Part shown: positions 11,140 to 22,479 of the stretch, piece after piece | Position numbering within the stretch: the first letter of the stretch is position 1 | How the letters are laid out: every line of letters starts with the position of its first letter | Source of the DNA: Bugula neritina | Taxonomy: Eukaryota; Bryozoa; Gymnolaemata; Cheilostomatida; Bugulidae | Assembly: GCA_964035545.1 (NCBI GenBank) | Contig: OZ037770.1 | Coordinates: forward strand, 10,964,463-11,028,462 | DNA length: 64,000 bases | Direction of reading: 5' to 3' | Notes under the pieces: model-generated | What the model saw: only the letters and a program-made list of their open reading frames with translations | The model's database searches: none | Told to the model about the DNA's origin: nothing | Position numbers and translations under genes: made by a program

Positions 11140-11750
11140 GGAGAATACTATAGGATATGTGTAGTCTGTTGCTGCCACTTTCTGTGGGCTAGTGTGAGTA
11201 AGTGTAGTCTGTTGCTGCTGCTTTCTGTGGGCTAGTGTGAGTAAGTGTAGTCTGTTGCTGCCACTTTCTGTGGGCTAGTGTGAGTAAGTGTAGTATGTTG
11301 CTGCCACTTTCTGTAAGCTAGTATAAGTGTAGTCTGTTGATGCCACTTTCTGTGGGGTAGTATAAGTGTAGTCTGTTGCTGCCACTTTCTATGGGCTAGT
11401 ATATGTGTAGTCTGTTGCTGCCACTTTCTGTGGGCTAGTATATGTGTAGTATGTTGCTGCTGCTTTCTGTGGGCTAGTGTGAGTAAGTGTAGTCTGTTGC
11501 TGCCACTTTCTGTGGGCTAGTGTGAGTAAGTGTAGTATGTTGCTGCCACTTTCTGTAAGCTAGTATAAGTGTAGTCTGTTGCTGCCACTTTCTGTGGGGT
11601 AGTATAAGTGTAGTCTGTTGCTGCCACTTTCTATGGGCTAGTATAAGTGTAGTCTGTTGCTGCCACTTTCTGTGGGCTAGTATAAGTGTAGTCTGTTGCT
11701 GCCACTTTCTGTGGGCTAGTATAAGTGTAGTCTGTTGCTGCGGCTTTCAA
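11140..11750 (+). repeat. Minisatellite with ~38-46 bp units
   Basis: About 14 imperfect units of the form GTGTAGTCTGTTGCTGCCAC then TTTCTGTGGGCTAGT, with either TATAA or GTGAGTAA spacers. Longer blocks of units repeat (11225-11385 resembles 11470-11630), so groups of units were duplicated together. Confidence 0.9.
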
Positions 11751-12424
11751 TGGGTTTGTGCTGGTTTCTTCATTCTAATAACTTTCGGCTTTCTCAGTTA
11801 AGAATTGTCACCAAAAGTTTCACTGCTTTCCACTTAAGGTTTCATAGTCGCTCGGTTAGTAATGGTTGTTTGGTTGGTCATATAATTTATTCAACTGGCC
11901 AAATCTGAAGTGAAAACTTCATAGGGAAACCTTGTGGTTGTGTTCCTAGTAAGATACTGATTAGTAATTTTTATCCACTTGCTTTTTATAAATAACTATA
12001 AATAGGTATAATAGCTAACAGTAACTATAGCTATACAGCTATAAAGCTGACTCAAGCTATAGCTTTGAAATTGAGTTAGTATAATCAAAACCATGCAGTT
12101 GCAGAACGAGCACAAACCCTAGCCTAGGTGAAATGTGGTCCCCAAGCCCAATTTAGCTCTAAAATTTTTTTTACAGACATAACTGTCTGTAAAGGTATAT
12201 GGATAAATATCATTTGACTTTTTAACACAACATTGACCAATCAAAATTTTCCTTTCTGGAATCATAGGTTTACTTTATCTGTAGTGAACAAGTTCAATTG
12301 TAATAATAGATTAAGTATCTTTACTTGATTTCTGTTGTTGTTACAATATGCTCAATTTTTTCATGAACACCACTTCTATATGCACCATATTCTAAATGGC
12401 CATTAAAAACTGCTAGTAAAGCAG
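11751..12424. other. No gene seen
   Basis: AT-rich spacer between the minisatellite and the right arm of the inverted repeat. No splice-bounded open frame or known repeat was recognised. Confidence 0.4.
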
Positions 12425-13399
12425 ATGTGCATGTCAATTGAAACAGTACCAAAAATTGTGTGCTTTGTCTTGTGACAGAAATTTTATTTTTCATATTATT
12501 AAAACTAAAATCTGATTAAATCACAGCATGCAGTATGTAGAAAGCTGCAGCAGTTTAGAACTTTTTGACTTCTGTCTAGCGCAGTTGTTTAAACTTAGTT
12601 CCTTATAGGTATTATATTGTAGCTTTTCTTTAATTTTAGAATCATTAATCTATAGAAACAAATTAAATACAGAATGAGTTTTAAATATTTTGCTGTGTAA
12701 GAAGATTTTATGCTTCATTTAAAAAGTTATGCTAAACTTTGTGTGAACTCTATAAGTTTCTTTTCAAGTTTATCTCCAATTGGTTACAAATAGTCCTGCA
12801 TGTATAATTGAAATTATATTCATTACATTTTATAAATAATTGAATACGAGGTTGTCACGTAATATAAGATGTTATCACACAGCAGCATACCTGAAGTTCA
12901 AGTTATATAATAGCAGTGCTACCTGTGAAATATGATATATAGTGTTTAATTTTTTGATTAGGTGAGAAGTTAGAAAGAAGGAAGTTAGAAAGTAATGAGA
13001 ATAATTGTTATATGTAAAAAATGTAAGTTCACTTGTACTTCCAAAGAGTTATGTAACTTTAGAATTAACACGTTTTCATCCACATGTGGGTTGGCCAAAA
13101 CATTTATATATACCAGCTATATATAACAGACAAAATCTTTACTTTTAAACATAATAATCTTGTCATTCAAACATGAGACAATGAATATATAACTGATGCA
13201 TATTTTAGCAACTTGACTATGAGAAAACATGGTTACTAATTACAGAATGTTTCAATGACGTGAGATTTTATGTTTCAGCATTTCTATGTCTAGTGTCTAA
13301 TTACTTAATAGAAGAATATATGTAAACAAGTATAGCAACTATGATCCTAATGCATTGTTTAGTAGAAAGAGTATTCTAACAATATTTTATTGTAAACAG

Positions 13400-13400
<1 letters not shown>
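12425..13400 (-). repeat. Right arm of the ~0.9-1 kb inverted repeat (partner 8130-9135)
   Basis: This is the reverse-complement partner of 8130-9135. It includes the dispersed module with CACAGCAGCATACC and ACCTGTGAAATATGATA. It ends in a TA array. Confidence 0.7.

Positions 13401-13475
<75 letters not shown>
13400..13475. repeat. TA microsatellite
   Basis: A pure (TA)n run that directly abuts the left end of the palindrome at 13477. Confidence 0.95.
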
Positions 13476-13476
<1 letters not shown>

Positions 13477-13478
<2 letters not shown>

Positions 13479-13681
13479 ATAAATAGGTATACGAGAAACA
13501 TTGTTGATTTATTACTTTATTAGGTAAAGTAATTACACTAATATTTCGGGTACCACTGTACCCATCTTCAGAGTAGCATTGCTACTCTGAAGATGGGTAC
13601 AGTGGTACCCGAAATATTAGTGTAATTACTTTACCTAATAAAGTAATAAATCAACAATGTTTCTCGTATACCTATTTATAA
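13477..13681. mobile_element. Perfect 102-bp-arm palindrome with hammerhead-like core
   Basis: Arms 13477-13578 and 13580-13681 are exact reverse complements around a single T at 13579. Each arm carries CTGAAGA, a six-bp hairpin GGGTAC/GTACCC, then GAAA and a short UA/UG stem before GTA. This resembles a hammerhead core with one extra U in stem II and no visible stem I. TA arrays lie to the left and, after about 20 bases, to the right. It is probably a terminal piece of a palindromic element related in style to those at 15895 and 47975. Confidence 0.55.
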
Positions 13682-13702
13682 TCAAATTGCTAGCTCGTAA
13701 AG

Positions 13703-14521
<819 letters not shown>

Positions 14522-14752
14522 TTTATTTATTGAAAAAACAAGCAGTTGTAATTTGGAAGTTTTTTATAACTCCAAATTATTTATGTTAATACAAAAATAG
14601 TGCAAAAGAAGATGTTGGTTTAGGAAAAACTTGAAGAAATATATATGCATTGCTAGCAAGTATTAAAAATGTCAAGTATCATTATATAAAAGTAAGAAGC
14701 TTGTTAAGACAACTTTTTAGAAGAGTTACAATGAGTTTGCCTGATCGAGCTG

Positions 14753-15863
14753 TTACTTAGTAACTTCGATGGCAATTATCTCTACATCAGAAGAAGTAGG
14801 TGTTGAAGGAGCTCGAACACGTAAACCAAAATCAGGAAAGGGTGGTGCTGGAGTCCAGCGTGGTATTGGAGGCAAGGGTGGTAATGGAGGCAATCGTACT
14901 GAAGGCAATCGTATTTGAGGAATTCGTACTGGAGGAAATCGTACTGGAGGAAATCGTACTGGAGGAATTTGTATTGAAGGCAAGCGAAAACCCCCAATGC
15001 TGAAACGTCGGATTCTTTTCTGACTTTCTGCAAATACATCATCACAAAATTGTTTACACACTTTATAAACTGTAACATTGCTGGCAGCAGTTTACAAAAT
15101 TAAATAGCTCCACCCTTGACCATGGAGTCGTATTGCTAAATTTTATTTGATTGTAATGTAAATAAAAAGTTAGTTATATAGCAAAACCATGAGTTTAATC
15201 TTAAGCTGATTTATATATAATAGAAAAACTCTACTCAGCTAATGGTGCTTGTTGAACCACCACAATACATATTTAAAAATCCTATAACTAAATTTCATTT
15301 AAACTTTTGGTAAATAGAAAAAGTGTCATATAAAGCTTGGTCTATTTTGCAATCGTGTGCTTTTTTATATAGAATTGAAAAATACTAACCAATTGCAGGT
15401 CTGAGTGGAACTGCCTTTGCTCTCTTATACCCTTTAAAGCAAAACTCTTCAGCTTCTCTTGGAATGAGACTGCTGCCTTCTTCTATGTCATCCAGAACGC
15501 GGAGTGAATACTTGCGTGCGTTAACTTGATAATCAGAACTCTCGTCATTCAAGTACTTATCCAACCATTTTCCTTTTTCAGCTGTTTCATGGAGTTTTGT
15601 GACGTAGCAAACTCCAGTCTCGGGATCTTGAGCCACGTGGACATTCTACATGAAAAAAAAACTGGTTTAGATTTTTCATACTATAGAAAAATCTGTAAAA
15701 AAGTGTATAAATAGTACAAACACCAAAATTCCCTATTATTTGCTTCACCTTGTAGTAATCTTGCACGTTTTTTGTGCCATCTTCAAACACACAAGTGGCG
15801 ACATTTCTCTTCTCATCATACTTTACATCTACAATGATGGAGCCTCCCTAAAATAAACAAAGA

Positions 15864-15896
<33 letters not shown>

Positions 15897-16158
15897 TAGA
15901 AGAAGTAAAATGAGATTTGATTAATATAATGGCATTTATTACTAGTAGTTTCGTACACAAGAACGATGTGCACTCGTCAGATAAATTAGCCACTATCTTC
16001 TGGCTAATTTATCTGACGAGTGCACATCGTTCTTGTGTACGAAACTACTAGTAATAAATGCCATTATATTAATCAAATCTCATTTTACTTCTTCTAATGT
16101 TTACGCTCTAGATTTATTTCTATAGAGCACTCTAGTAACGTTTTATAAACACTCATTT

Positions 16159-16206
<48 letters not shown>

Positions 16207-16213
16207 GTATATA

Positions 16214-16245
<32 letters not shown>

Positions 16246-16260
16246 CATATATATATATAC

Positions 16261-16345
<85 letters not shown>

Positions 16346-16703
16346 TATATATTATATATTATATATTATATATTATATATTATATATTATATATTATATA
16401 TTATATATTATATATTATATATTATATATGTATAAATACATACACCTCAATTGCTCTTGGTATTTGTGATTTTTCATATTATATCAATTTGAAATAAAAT
16501 TTACCTGAAATTTAGGCGTTTCAGTTATCATAATTAAAGCTGATTGAAAGTTCTTGAACAGCTAGTTTAGCTTTTGACTAACCTACCTGTGACAGTGTAG
16601 CTTCAATGTATTCTCCATAACCATGATGACAAAGTTGCGAGAAGACAACTACTATCGAAATGAGCACCTGCCAATACCCTCTACCAGCCTGAGACCGCTT
16701 CAT
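14753..16703 (-). CDS. BRICHOS-type precursor with Pro/Arg-rich C-terminal peptide, gene B
   Basis: Minus-strand exons are 16587-16703, 15749-15847, 15390-15645 and 14753-15027 (747 nt, 248 aa). The ATG follows TTGTAG. Residues 1-30 form a signal peptide. The BRICHOS-like core runs from Asp69 (QDYYK) through Cys85 (GVCYVTKL) to Cys141 ([11 protein letters not shown]), with an extra Cys58. The last exon begins ESQKRIRRF, then five pentapeptides of form [FIL]-P-[PSQ]-[VI]-R (178-202), then [13 protein letters not shown], and ends with the acidic family tail [14 protein letters not shown] (235-248). Pro/Arg alternation is typical of intracellular-acting antimicrobial peptides such as apidaecin or bactenecin types. 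Here it sits behind a BRICHOS prodomain, so an antimicrobial role is inferred, not shown. Intron 1 holds a hammerhead palindrome. Minus-strand AATAAA motifs lie near 14522-14531. Confidence 0.88.
14890..14980 (-). repeat. 15-bp tandem repeat encoding the Pro/Arg pentapeptides
   Basis: Within the last exon of gene B, a unit read on plus as CGTACTGGAGGAAAT repeats about five times with small changes (GGAATT, GGCAAT). The period of 15 keeps the frame. Unit number could therefore vary by slippage without breaking the protein. Confidence 0.85.
15233..15263 (-). pseudogene. Relic of a BRICHOS exon 3 end inside intron 3 of gene B
   Basis: On minus this stretch contains GTTCAACAAGCACC followed by a TTAGCTG-type end. 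It matches the exon 3/donor border of genes A and C (GCACCACTAACTG in A, GCACCTCTAACTG in C). Gene B itself now uses a different exon 3 end (residues [11 protein letters not shown]) about 125 bases upstream, so this looks like the ancestral border left behind. Confidence 0.5.
15872..15896. repeat. TA microsatellite left of palindrome
   Basis: A short (TA)n run adjoining the palindromic element in gene B intron 1. Confidence 0.95.
15931..15991 (-). ncRNA. Hammerhead ribozyme, minus-strand arm of copy 1
   Basis: This is the mirror of the plus-strand motif at 16002-16062, with the same CUGACGA, stem II, GAAA and GUA elements. Predicted cleavage lies between 15940 and 15939. Because gene B is also on minus, this ribozyme would be present in gene B pre-mRNA intron 1. 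Confidence 0.65.
16002..16062 (+). ncRNA. Hammerhead ribozyme, plus-strand arm of copy 1
   Basis: Stem I pairs GGC..AUUUAU (16002-16012) with AUAAAU.GCC (16054-16062). The core is CUGACGA at 16013-16019. Stem II is G-UGCACA / UGUGUA-C with loop UCGUUCU. GAAA is at 16041-16044. Stem III is a short CU/AG stem plus the A-U pair with loop ACU. The cleavage triplet is GUA at 16051-16053. All canonical core bases are present (position 7 is free in the consensus). Confidence 0.7.
16162..16430. repeat. TA array followed by (ATATATT)-type repeat
   Basis: TA with CATA/GTATA interruptions to about 16336, then about 13 units of a TATATAT-type seven-mer. Long tyrosine/isoleucine open frames here are artefacts. 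Confidence 0.95.
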
Positions 16704-16908
16704 CTACAATATAGCAGACATAGTAATATTTCGGATTTCAGTATTTTTTCGAACGATGTTTTAAGCTAGGGACGTCAAACCTAATGTTTTTATGTAGGAA
16801 TTAGTTAGGCTGATTGAGTTCTGGTGTCCAATTTTAATTACTTATCAAATAATTTTTAAATCTTGATCTTAGAAAATCAACCAATATAAAACTATAGCTT
16901 ATACTAAC

Positions 16909-16975
16909 CTTTGAAACGATACGAAAGCCCTGTTTGTACAAATTATACTTCTGAGTATAATAGTGTTGAAATGAA
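16909..16975 (-). other. Non-coding first exon of gene B
   Basis: The leader on minus (CATTCATTTCAACACTATTA, then CTCAGAAGTATAATTTGTAC) is nearly identical to that of gene C. It ends CAAAG before GTTAGT (donor at 16908-16907). The 5' edge is estimated from TATA spacing. Confidence 0.65.
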
Positions 16976-17000
16976 TGTTACAAAGCTTTAGCTACACTCT

Positions 17001-17008
17001 TATTTATA
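17001..17008 (-). promoter_or_regulatory. TATA box of gene B
   Basis: TATAAATA on minus is followed by AGAGTGTAGCTAA, as in gene C. The upstream GATGGCATCTCTTGCATAAT block and a TGGATAATCTAAAA motif are also shared with the C promoter. Confidence 0.75.
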
Positions 17009-17690
17009 CTAAATTTTGCAGATGGCATCTCTTGCATAATTGGATAATCTAAAAATAGTTATTTTGAAAGTAAATTGCTTTCACCCAATCAGAGTGAAAT
17101 ATTCAAACACACTTTTTCAAACTACAACTTTGATGCACGTGGTGTCTTTATAAATGAACTTATATTCATGTATAACGTATTCACTTTCTGTTAAGCTGCA
17201 GCTGAACCATACAAAGCATTTTGAAAATATTCTGAAACCTGTTAAAAGTTACCGATGCATGGCCCAAGACTTAGTGGAAATTCAGCTACTGCCTAATTGT
17301 TGTTTGAGGCTGTTAAATAGTTAATAAAGTAATCAGTTATATAAAATGTCTTATTTAAATACCAAATTATATATGAAAATAAGTTATAAACAAATTTACA
17401 ACCTTTTAGTTAAATAGTGGAAGTTTTCAGCTAAGTGACTCATAGCTAAAATATCTGTTTTTAACTCCATTATACAAAACAAATTCACTGAAAACATTTT
17501 TGAAATATGCAGACATTATTATTTAAGTACTAATGAACTTGTCTTCTATAAAATTACGTTTTCTGCAAGACAGTTGTGCAAGTTTAGAGCTGCTCTTGCA
17601 GCTACATGTACGTATTATAAATTTTTAATTGAAACTATTTTTAGCTGTTCTCAAACAATTGTAACTTTAAAAACAGAGTGTTAGATATTA
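17009..17690 (-). other. Upstream region of gene B, homologous to upstream of gene C
   Basis: The blocks CCAATCAGA, TTAAGCTGCAG, ACCATACAAAGCATTTTGAA, GCATGGCCCAA and TTGTTGTTTGAGGCT occur here and, inverted and in mirrored order, at about 40920-41270. No gene was seen. Confidence 0.6.
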
Positions 17691-18560
17691 TCTCATATTT
17701 CACAGGTATACATATGCTCTCCTAATATTGTGCATTATAATCTTTAAATATAACATGCATTAAGCTGTCTCAACACTTGAATTTTCTTCAATTCATGTAT
17801 TCAGAGACAAAGGACACTACTGTAACTACATTAAGGTACATAACTTTTTATTCTAGAAACTAGTGCAAGTTAATTTCTATGCTTCAAAGTTAAGATATTT
17901 TCTTATTTACGATTAGAACTGCTGATTTGACTAAAAACTGGTCGAGCAAATTCCTGGATTCTATAAAAAATAAAGTGCTATTAAAAACTAATCTTTTACC
18001 AGAATAATATTGTTATCTTAAAATGTTTGAGCAACAATAATTATTATATAGTTGCATTTTCTTTTCTAATTTTCTATTAGGATGCAGACAGATATATGCT
18101 GTTTATACAGTAACATTGTGCATATATATTTTCTACTATAATGAAGCCATCAAAATTATATCATTATTGCTACTCTTCTATAATATATATTCTTTTGATG
18201 TTTATAGACACTAGCTATCATAAAAGCTTGTCTAAAGCCCTCTGCATAGATTAGATTTTGCACTTAAAACTGACTTTCAATTGAATAATCCAACTTCCTT
18301 CTTGAAGAACAGAGAGAAGAATACCATATCATATTTCACAGGTAGCTCTGCTAATAGCATGGATTCCTGGTATGCTGCTGCATAAAAAGTCCTATACAAT
18401 TTACAGATTCATTTATTTATTGAAATGTGTTAAATGTAATTTCAAGTACGCAGAACAAATTTTTGTAAGCCTGGAGATAAGTTTTAAAAGAAACTTATAG
18501 AGTTCACGTGGAGTTTAACATAACTTCTCAAATGTAACATGAAACCTTCTTACACAGCAG
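17690..18560 (+). repeat. Dispersed module, copies near 17.7 and 18.3 kb
   Basis: These contain CATATTTCACAGGTA, GCTCTGCTAATAGCATG and the GAAACTTATAGAGTTCAC block, as in the units upstream of gene A. No coding content was seen. Confidence 0.6.
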
Positions 18561-19310
18561 AATACCTGAGACTCAATTGGTATTTAACTTGTTTCTATAA
18601 ATTTATACTTTTAAAAGCGAAGAATTTTTTTATACATTGTGTAAAAATAAAGCTTAAGCTAATGCTAGACAGAAGTTGGAAAACTATGTTGATGCAATTT
18701 TGTTCATGTTGCTATGATTTATTGAGAGTTTAGCTTTACCAGTATAAAAATGTAATTTGTATTGTGATTTAACGCATATCAGCTCTTCTATAGGAAATTC
18801 TAATTGTTCATTTAAAATGTTTCAAGAAAAACGTGTCAACAAAAATTTTAGCCTTTTGAACAGAAGATATTTAAAAATATTCAAAATACTACTGTTTGCA
18901 GACATCATCAGACATCGATGCTTAGTTTTTAGAATAAAACTTGTTTGATAGAGCTTAATGTTTTGTTGAAAAGTCAAATAATACTCATTCAACCATTTGC
19001 AGACAATTGCATTTTTCAAACAGCTTTTTGCAGTTTACTGTTTAGTAAATTTTAGATTTTTCAATGACATAAGACTAAGAAGACTTAGGAACTGTCAGAG
19101 TTCTTTAGTTGTTTTTACTCATACATGTAAATATGTAAGATATAAAATGTATGCCATCAGTTCTTGTACAATTCCAGCCTAGTTTTTTATTTAGGTTTAA
19201 GGCTTTATTAAAAATATTGTATTTTATATGTAGGACTACAATTTCTAGTTAGGATAAAAGCTACTCATGCATCATCCCTATAAGAAAACCCTTGATTGAT
19301 GAGTTCTTCT
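18561..19310. other. No gene seen
   Basis: AT-rich sequence with several overlapping open frames of about 60 codons and no recognisable motifs, starts or splice context. Confidence 0.4.
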
Positions 19311-19471
19311 GATAAATCAGGCTAATTGACTTCTTTAGATAGGGCACAGGAGCATGACTCGATGCTCTTCCTAACATTAAACCATTGGTCTTTGTTCTGG
19401 CTCGAACCCACAACTAATTTGTGCTTAAACTATAAGGCAAATGCACCAACCCTTGGACTATGGCTGCTCCC
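19311..19471 (-). mobile_element. tRNA-derived SINE, copy 1
   Basis: On minus it starts GGGAGCAGCCATAGTCCAAG, has tRNA-like A and B box remnants (GGTTCGAGCC-like) and continues to a tail ending CTGATTTATC. Four other copies in the window share the head and the GGCACAGGAGCA..GATGCTCTTCCTAACAT body. Confidence 0.65.
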
Positions 19472-19689
19472 TTTTTGATTTGGATAAAAGCACTGAGTTA
19501 ATTTATTTTCAGTGCTTATTTGATAAATCAACTATATATATATATGGATTTCACCCAGACATGTTTGAAAGACTGGTATAACATTGTCTTATAGGTATAT
19601 ATATGCTATGTAAATCACAATTTCTGTAGGACAATTAAGTGTAAATGTTTTTTAAAGTTGCATAAAATGTATTTTGTACTTAATTGCAG

Positions 19690-20420
19690 AACTGCTTTCT
19701 AAGTTCCTTCTTGAAGAACAAATCGAGAAATGAATATCATATCATATTTCACAGGTATATAGATCTGACATTATCATAAAAATTTCTCACATGCTGTTGT
19801 ACGAGAAAGTCTTATATAATGTGGCAGCATCTTTATAATATCGAGATGCTAATAAAAATGTGCTGAATGGCTGAAAAGTTCTTTAGCTCAGAAGATACAT
19901 AACAAACATATCATTAAATTATATTTTTGCAAAGCAACCTTTTACAAGCACACTTGCTTTCAATGTAACATAACTTAAATTTTGTACTTGAACTTGCCTT
20001 CGGTGTTATAGATTTTCAACTTCCTTCTTGTATTAAATACCATATCATATTTCACAGGTAGTTCTGACAATGTCATGAGCTCCTGGTATGTTATTGCGTG
20101 AGAAAGTCTTATATTACATGACAGCACTTAAATTTGTATTATATATTTGTAAAGATGTACTGAATGTGATTTTAAACTTACAAAAACTTCCTTGTCACCC
20201 TGGAGATAAGACTGAATAGAAACTATCAAGTTCACAATCATTGGCGCATAACTCCTTAAATGGAGCGTATAAAGTCACCTCACGCAGCAAAATACCTATA
20301 AGTCATTTGGTCTTTAATTTCTCTTTTGATCCTGATATAAAAATGAAAAAGAGCTATAATATATTGTTTAGAAATTATGCTTAAGTAGAACTCTTAGAGA
20401 GAAGTTCGAAGTTATATATT
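19690..20420 (+). repeat. Dispersed module, copies near 19.7 and 20.0 kb
   Basis: Two copies of the TTCCTTCTTGAAGAAC / CATATCATATTTCACAGGTA module lie about 320 bp apart, followed by the GATAAG..GAAACTAT..GTTCAC block. Confidence 0.6.
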
Positions 20421-20813
20421 GCTGCTCATTGTTTGTTGCCAGCTATGATGATTTAAAGGCAGTATAATTTTAATGTAAAATAGATTGTCACGATAATATT
20501 GTTATATAAGAAACCTTGCTATCTCATTTAGAACATCTGTTTCGCTAGCACTCTATTTTTCTGTAATTATTTTCTAAATAGCATTAAAAGTAGTGTTAAC
20601 AAAAGGGTGACCCATTCTAGAACTATTATAGCTATCAAGTAAACTTGTTTGATGTAATATTTAAATCTTTATACTAATTAAATGTTTTTATATAAACATT
20701 GGTGAATCTTTTTCTTCGTTTTAGAGTTGGGTTCATTTACTATATTTATATAGCATTCACCAGCGCATTTAATGTTTCTGATTACAAACTGTTATAATTA
20801 ACCAACAAATTAT

Positions 20814-20817
<4 letters not shown>

Positions 20818-20876
<59 letters not shown>

Positions 20877-20935
20877 TGTGTGCGTGTGTGCGTGTGTGCG
20901 TGTGTGCGTGTGTGCGTGTGTGTGTAGGTATATAT
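20818..20935. repeat. TA array plus (GTGTGTGC)n
   Basis: TA to about 20872, then an eight-base TGTGTGCG repeat to about 20925. The HTHTRTHAH frame on minus is an artefact. Confidence 0.95.
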
Positions 20936-21239
20936 ATAACTGTGTACAGTAATACAATGCAAGTATATGCTCTACTAATTAATGCAGTCATATTGTATCA
21001 TCTAATGTTAGACACAGAAGCCTTTGGTAGGGAATGCTTGCCTAATTGACCATATTGCTTATACCAAATGACATTAGTTAGTTAACTGCTCTCATGTTTT
21101 AATGGCAAAAGCATTATCTCCAAAAAAGTAAGAGTAGGTATTGTCTGCTGGTATATAATCTGTTTTAAGTCATACAGTCACATGGATGGCAACGTGATTT
21201 TAGACTTACATCAATTTTTAGAGTTACATAACTTATATA

Positions 21240-21500
21240 TTTTGTACTTGACAATCATTTTCAATTGCTTTCCAACTTCCTTCTTGAAGAACAGAGAGTT
21301 AAATACCATATCATATTTCACAGGTAGCTCTACTAAGAGCATGGATTTCTGGTATGCTGCTGTATAGAAAAGTTTTATATTACGTGACAAGCCTTATATT
21401 CATAAAATGCATTAGATTTCTTTAAAATATGCAAAATCTTCCTTGTAGTCCTGGTTTTAAATTTGAAAGGAATTTATAGAGTTCACAGAGAGTTTAACAT
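21240..21500 (+). repeat. Dispersed module, copy near 21.3 kb
   Basis: Contains ACTTCCTTCTTGAAGAACAG, ATCATATTTCACAGGTAGCT, GGTATGCTGCTG and TTTATAGAGTTCACAG, followed directly by a SINE. Confidence 0.65.
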
Positions 21501-21501
21501 A

Positions 21502-21669
21502 ATGAAAGCAACTATGGCCTAGAGGTGAGAGCACATGGCTTACTAAGCACAAAGTCATAGGTTTTAATCTCCAAAAAAGCAATTGGTGATATGTAAAGTA
21601 GAACCTCTAGTCATAATTGCTCCTGGGCCCCATCTGAATGAGTCCTTATATAGCCCGATTTAACAAAAG
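21502..21669 (+). mobile_element. tRNA-derived SINE, copy 2
   Basis: Plus-strand copy: ACTATGGCCTAGAGGTGAGA (A-box-like), then CTAAGCACAAAGTCATAGGT and a B-box remnant GGTTTTAATC. The body runs to TAGCCCGATTTAACAAA. Confidence 0.65.
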
Positions 21670-22218
21670 GCTCTTTATATCAGAGATGTCAGCTATATAA
21701 ACTTGTGTGAGTTTGAGTAGAACTCAACTAAAGATCATCAACATACTATTGTGATTGAACTTGTTCATCACACAAAGAAATCTATGATTCTAGAATTAAA
21801 ATTGCTTGATCAATCAATTTGTTGTTGAAAAGTCAAATAACACTTATAATTCATACTTTTTCAGACAGCTCTGTTTCTTTAGTGTTGAAACAACTGTTAC
21901 AAGCTTACTAATCAGTATTACGAAGTTGTTAAATAGCACAAAGTAGGAAGTTTTTGAACTGTTGAAATTATTACTCTGTCTTGTGGATATTATATGAACA
22001 TGTCACTAAAAATTGGAAATATATGTGATACCTATAAACTGTTTGACATAAGTTTTGGTGAAACTAAGTCTTTAGGTTTAAAATAATTATCATAATATTC
22101 TATATGTAAGACTGCAATTTTTACTTAGGATAGAATAATTCAGAAAACTTCTTTTTAGGTAAATATATTTTTTTAAATTTTAATAACTATATGTCATAAG
22201 AGTGAAGCATTAGAGTGA
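21670..22218. other. No gene seen
   Basis: AT-rich spacer between the SINE and a TA array. Confidence 0.4.
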
Positions 22219-22466
<248 letters not shown>

Positions 22467-22479
22467 TCACCATCATCAT

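Larger units (their letters stand above)
15895..16162 (-). mobile_element. Palindromic hammerhead-bearing element, copy 1
   Basis: Arms 15895-15992 and 16001-16098 are exact 98-bp reverse complements around an eight-base spacer. A unique 64-bp end (16099-16162) follows. The same unit occurs inverted at 47911-48185. TA arrays flank both copies. Each arm encodes a complete hammerhead fold. Hammerheads of this open-stem-I kind are known from Penelope-like elements and retrozymes, which is my best guess at origin. No protein-coding part is present. Confidence 0.75.

Noticed and set aside
11140-11750. CRISPR-like array
   Set aside because: Units abut with short variable fillers that are not unique spacers, and the context is clearly eukaryotic.
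14782-15078. Second minus-strand frame with [14 protein letters not shown] repeats and the plus-strand [12 protein letters not shown] frame
   Set aside because: Both are shadows of the 15-bp repeat in the gene B cargo exon. Only the phase-1 frame continues from exon 3 and ends with the family tail.
18289-18310. Heat-shock-element-like TTCTTGAAGAA in the dispersed modules
   Set aside because: The inverted TTC/GAA pair is part of a repeat found far from any promoter in many copies, so a regulatory role cannot be argued from this window.
19311-19471. Functional tRNA gene
   Set aside because: The A and B box-like sequences belong to a repeated 150-170-bp element with five diverged copies, and no cloverleaf can be drawn; it is called a SINE.
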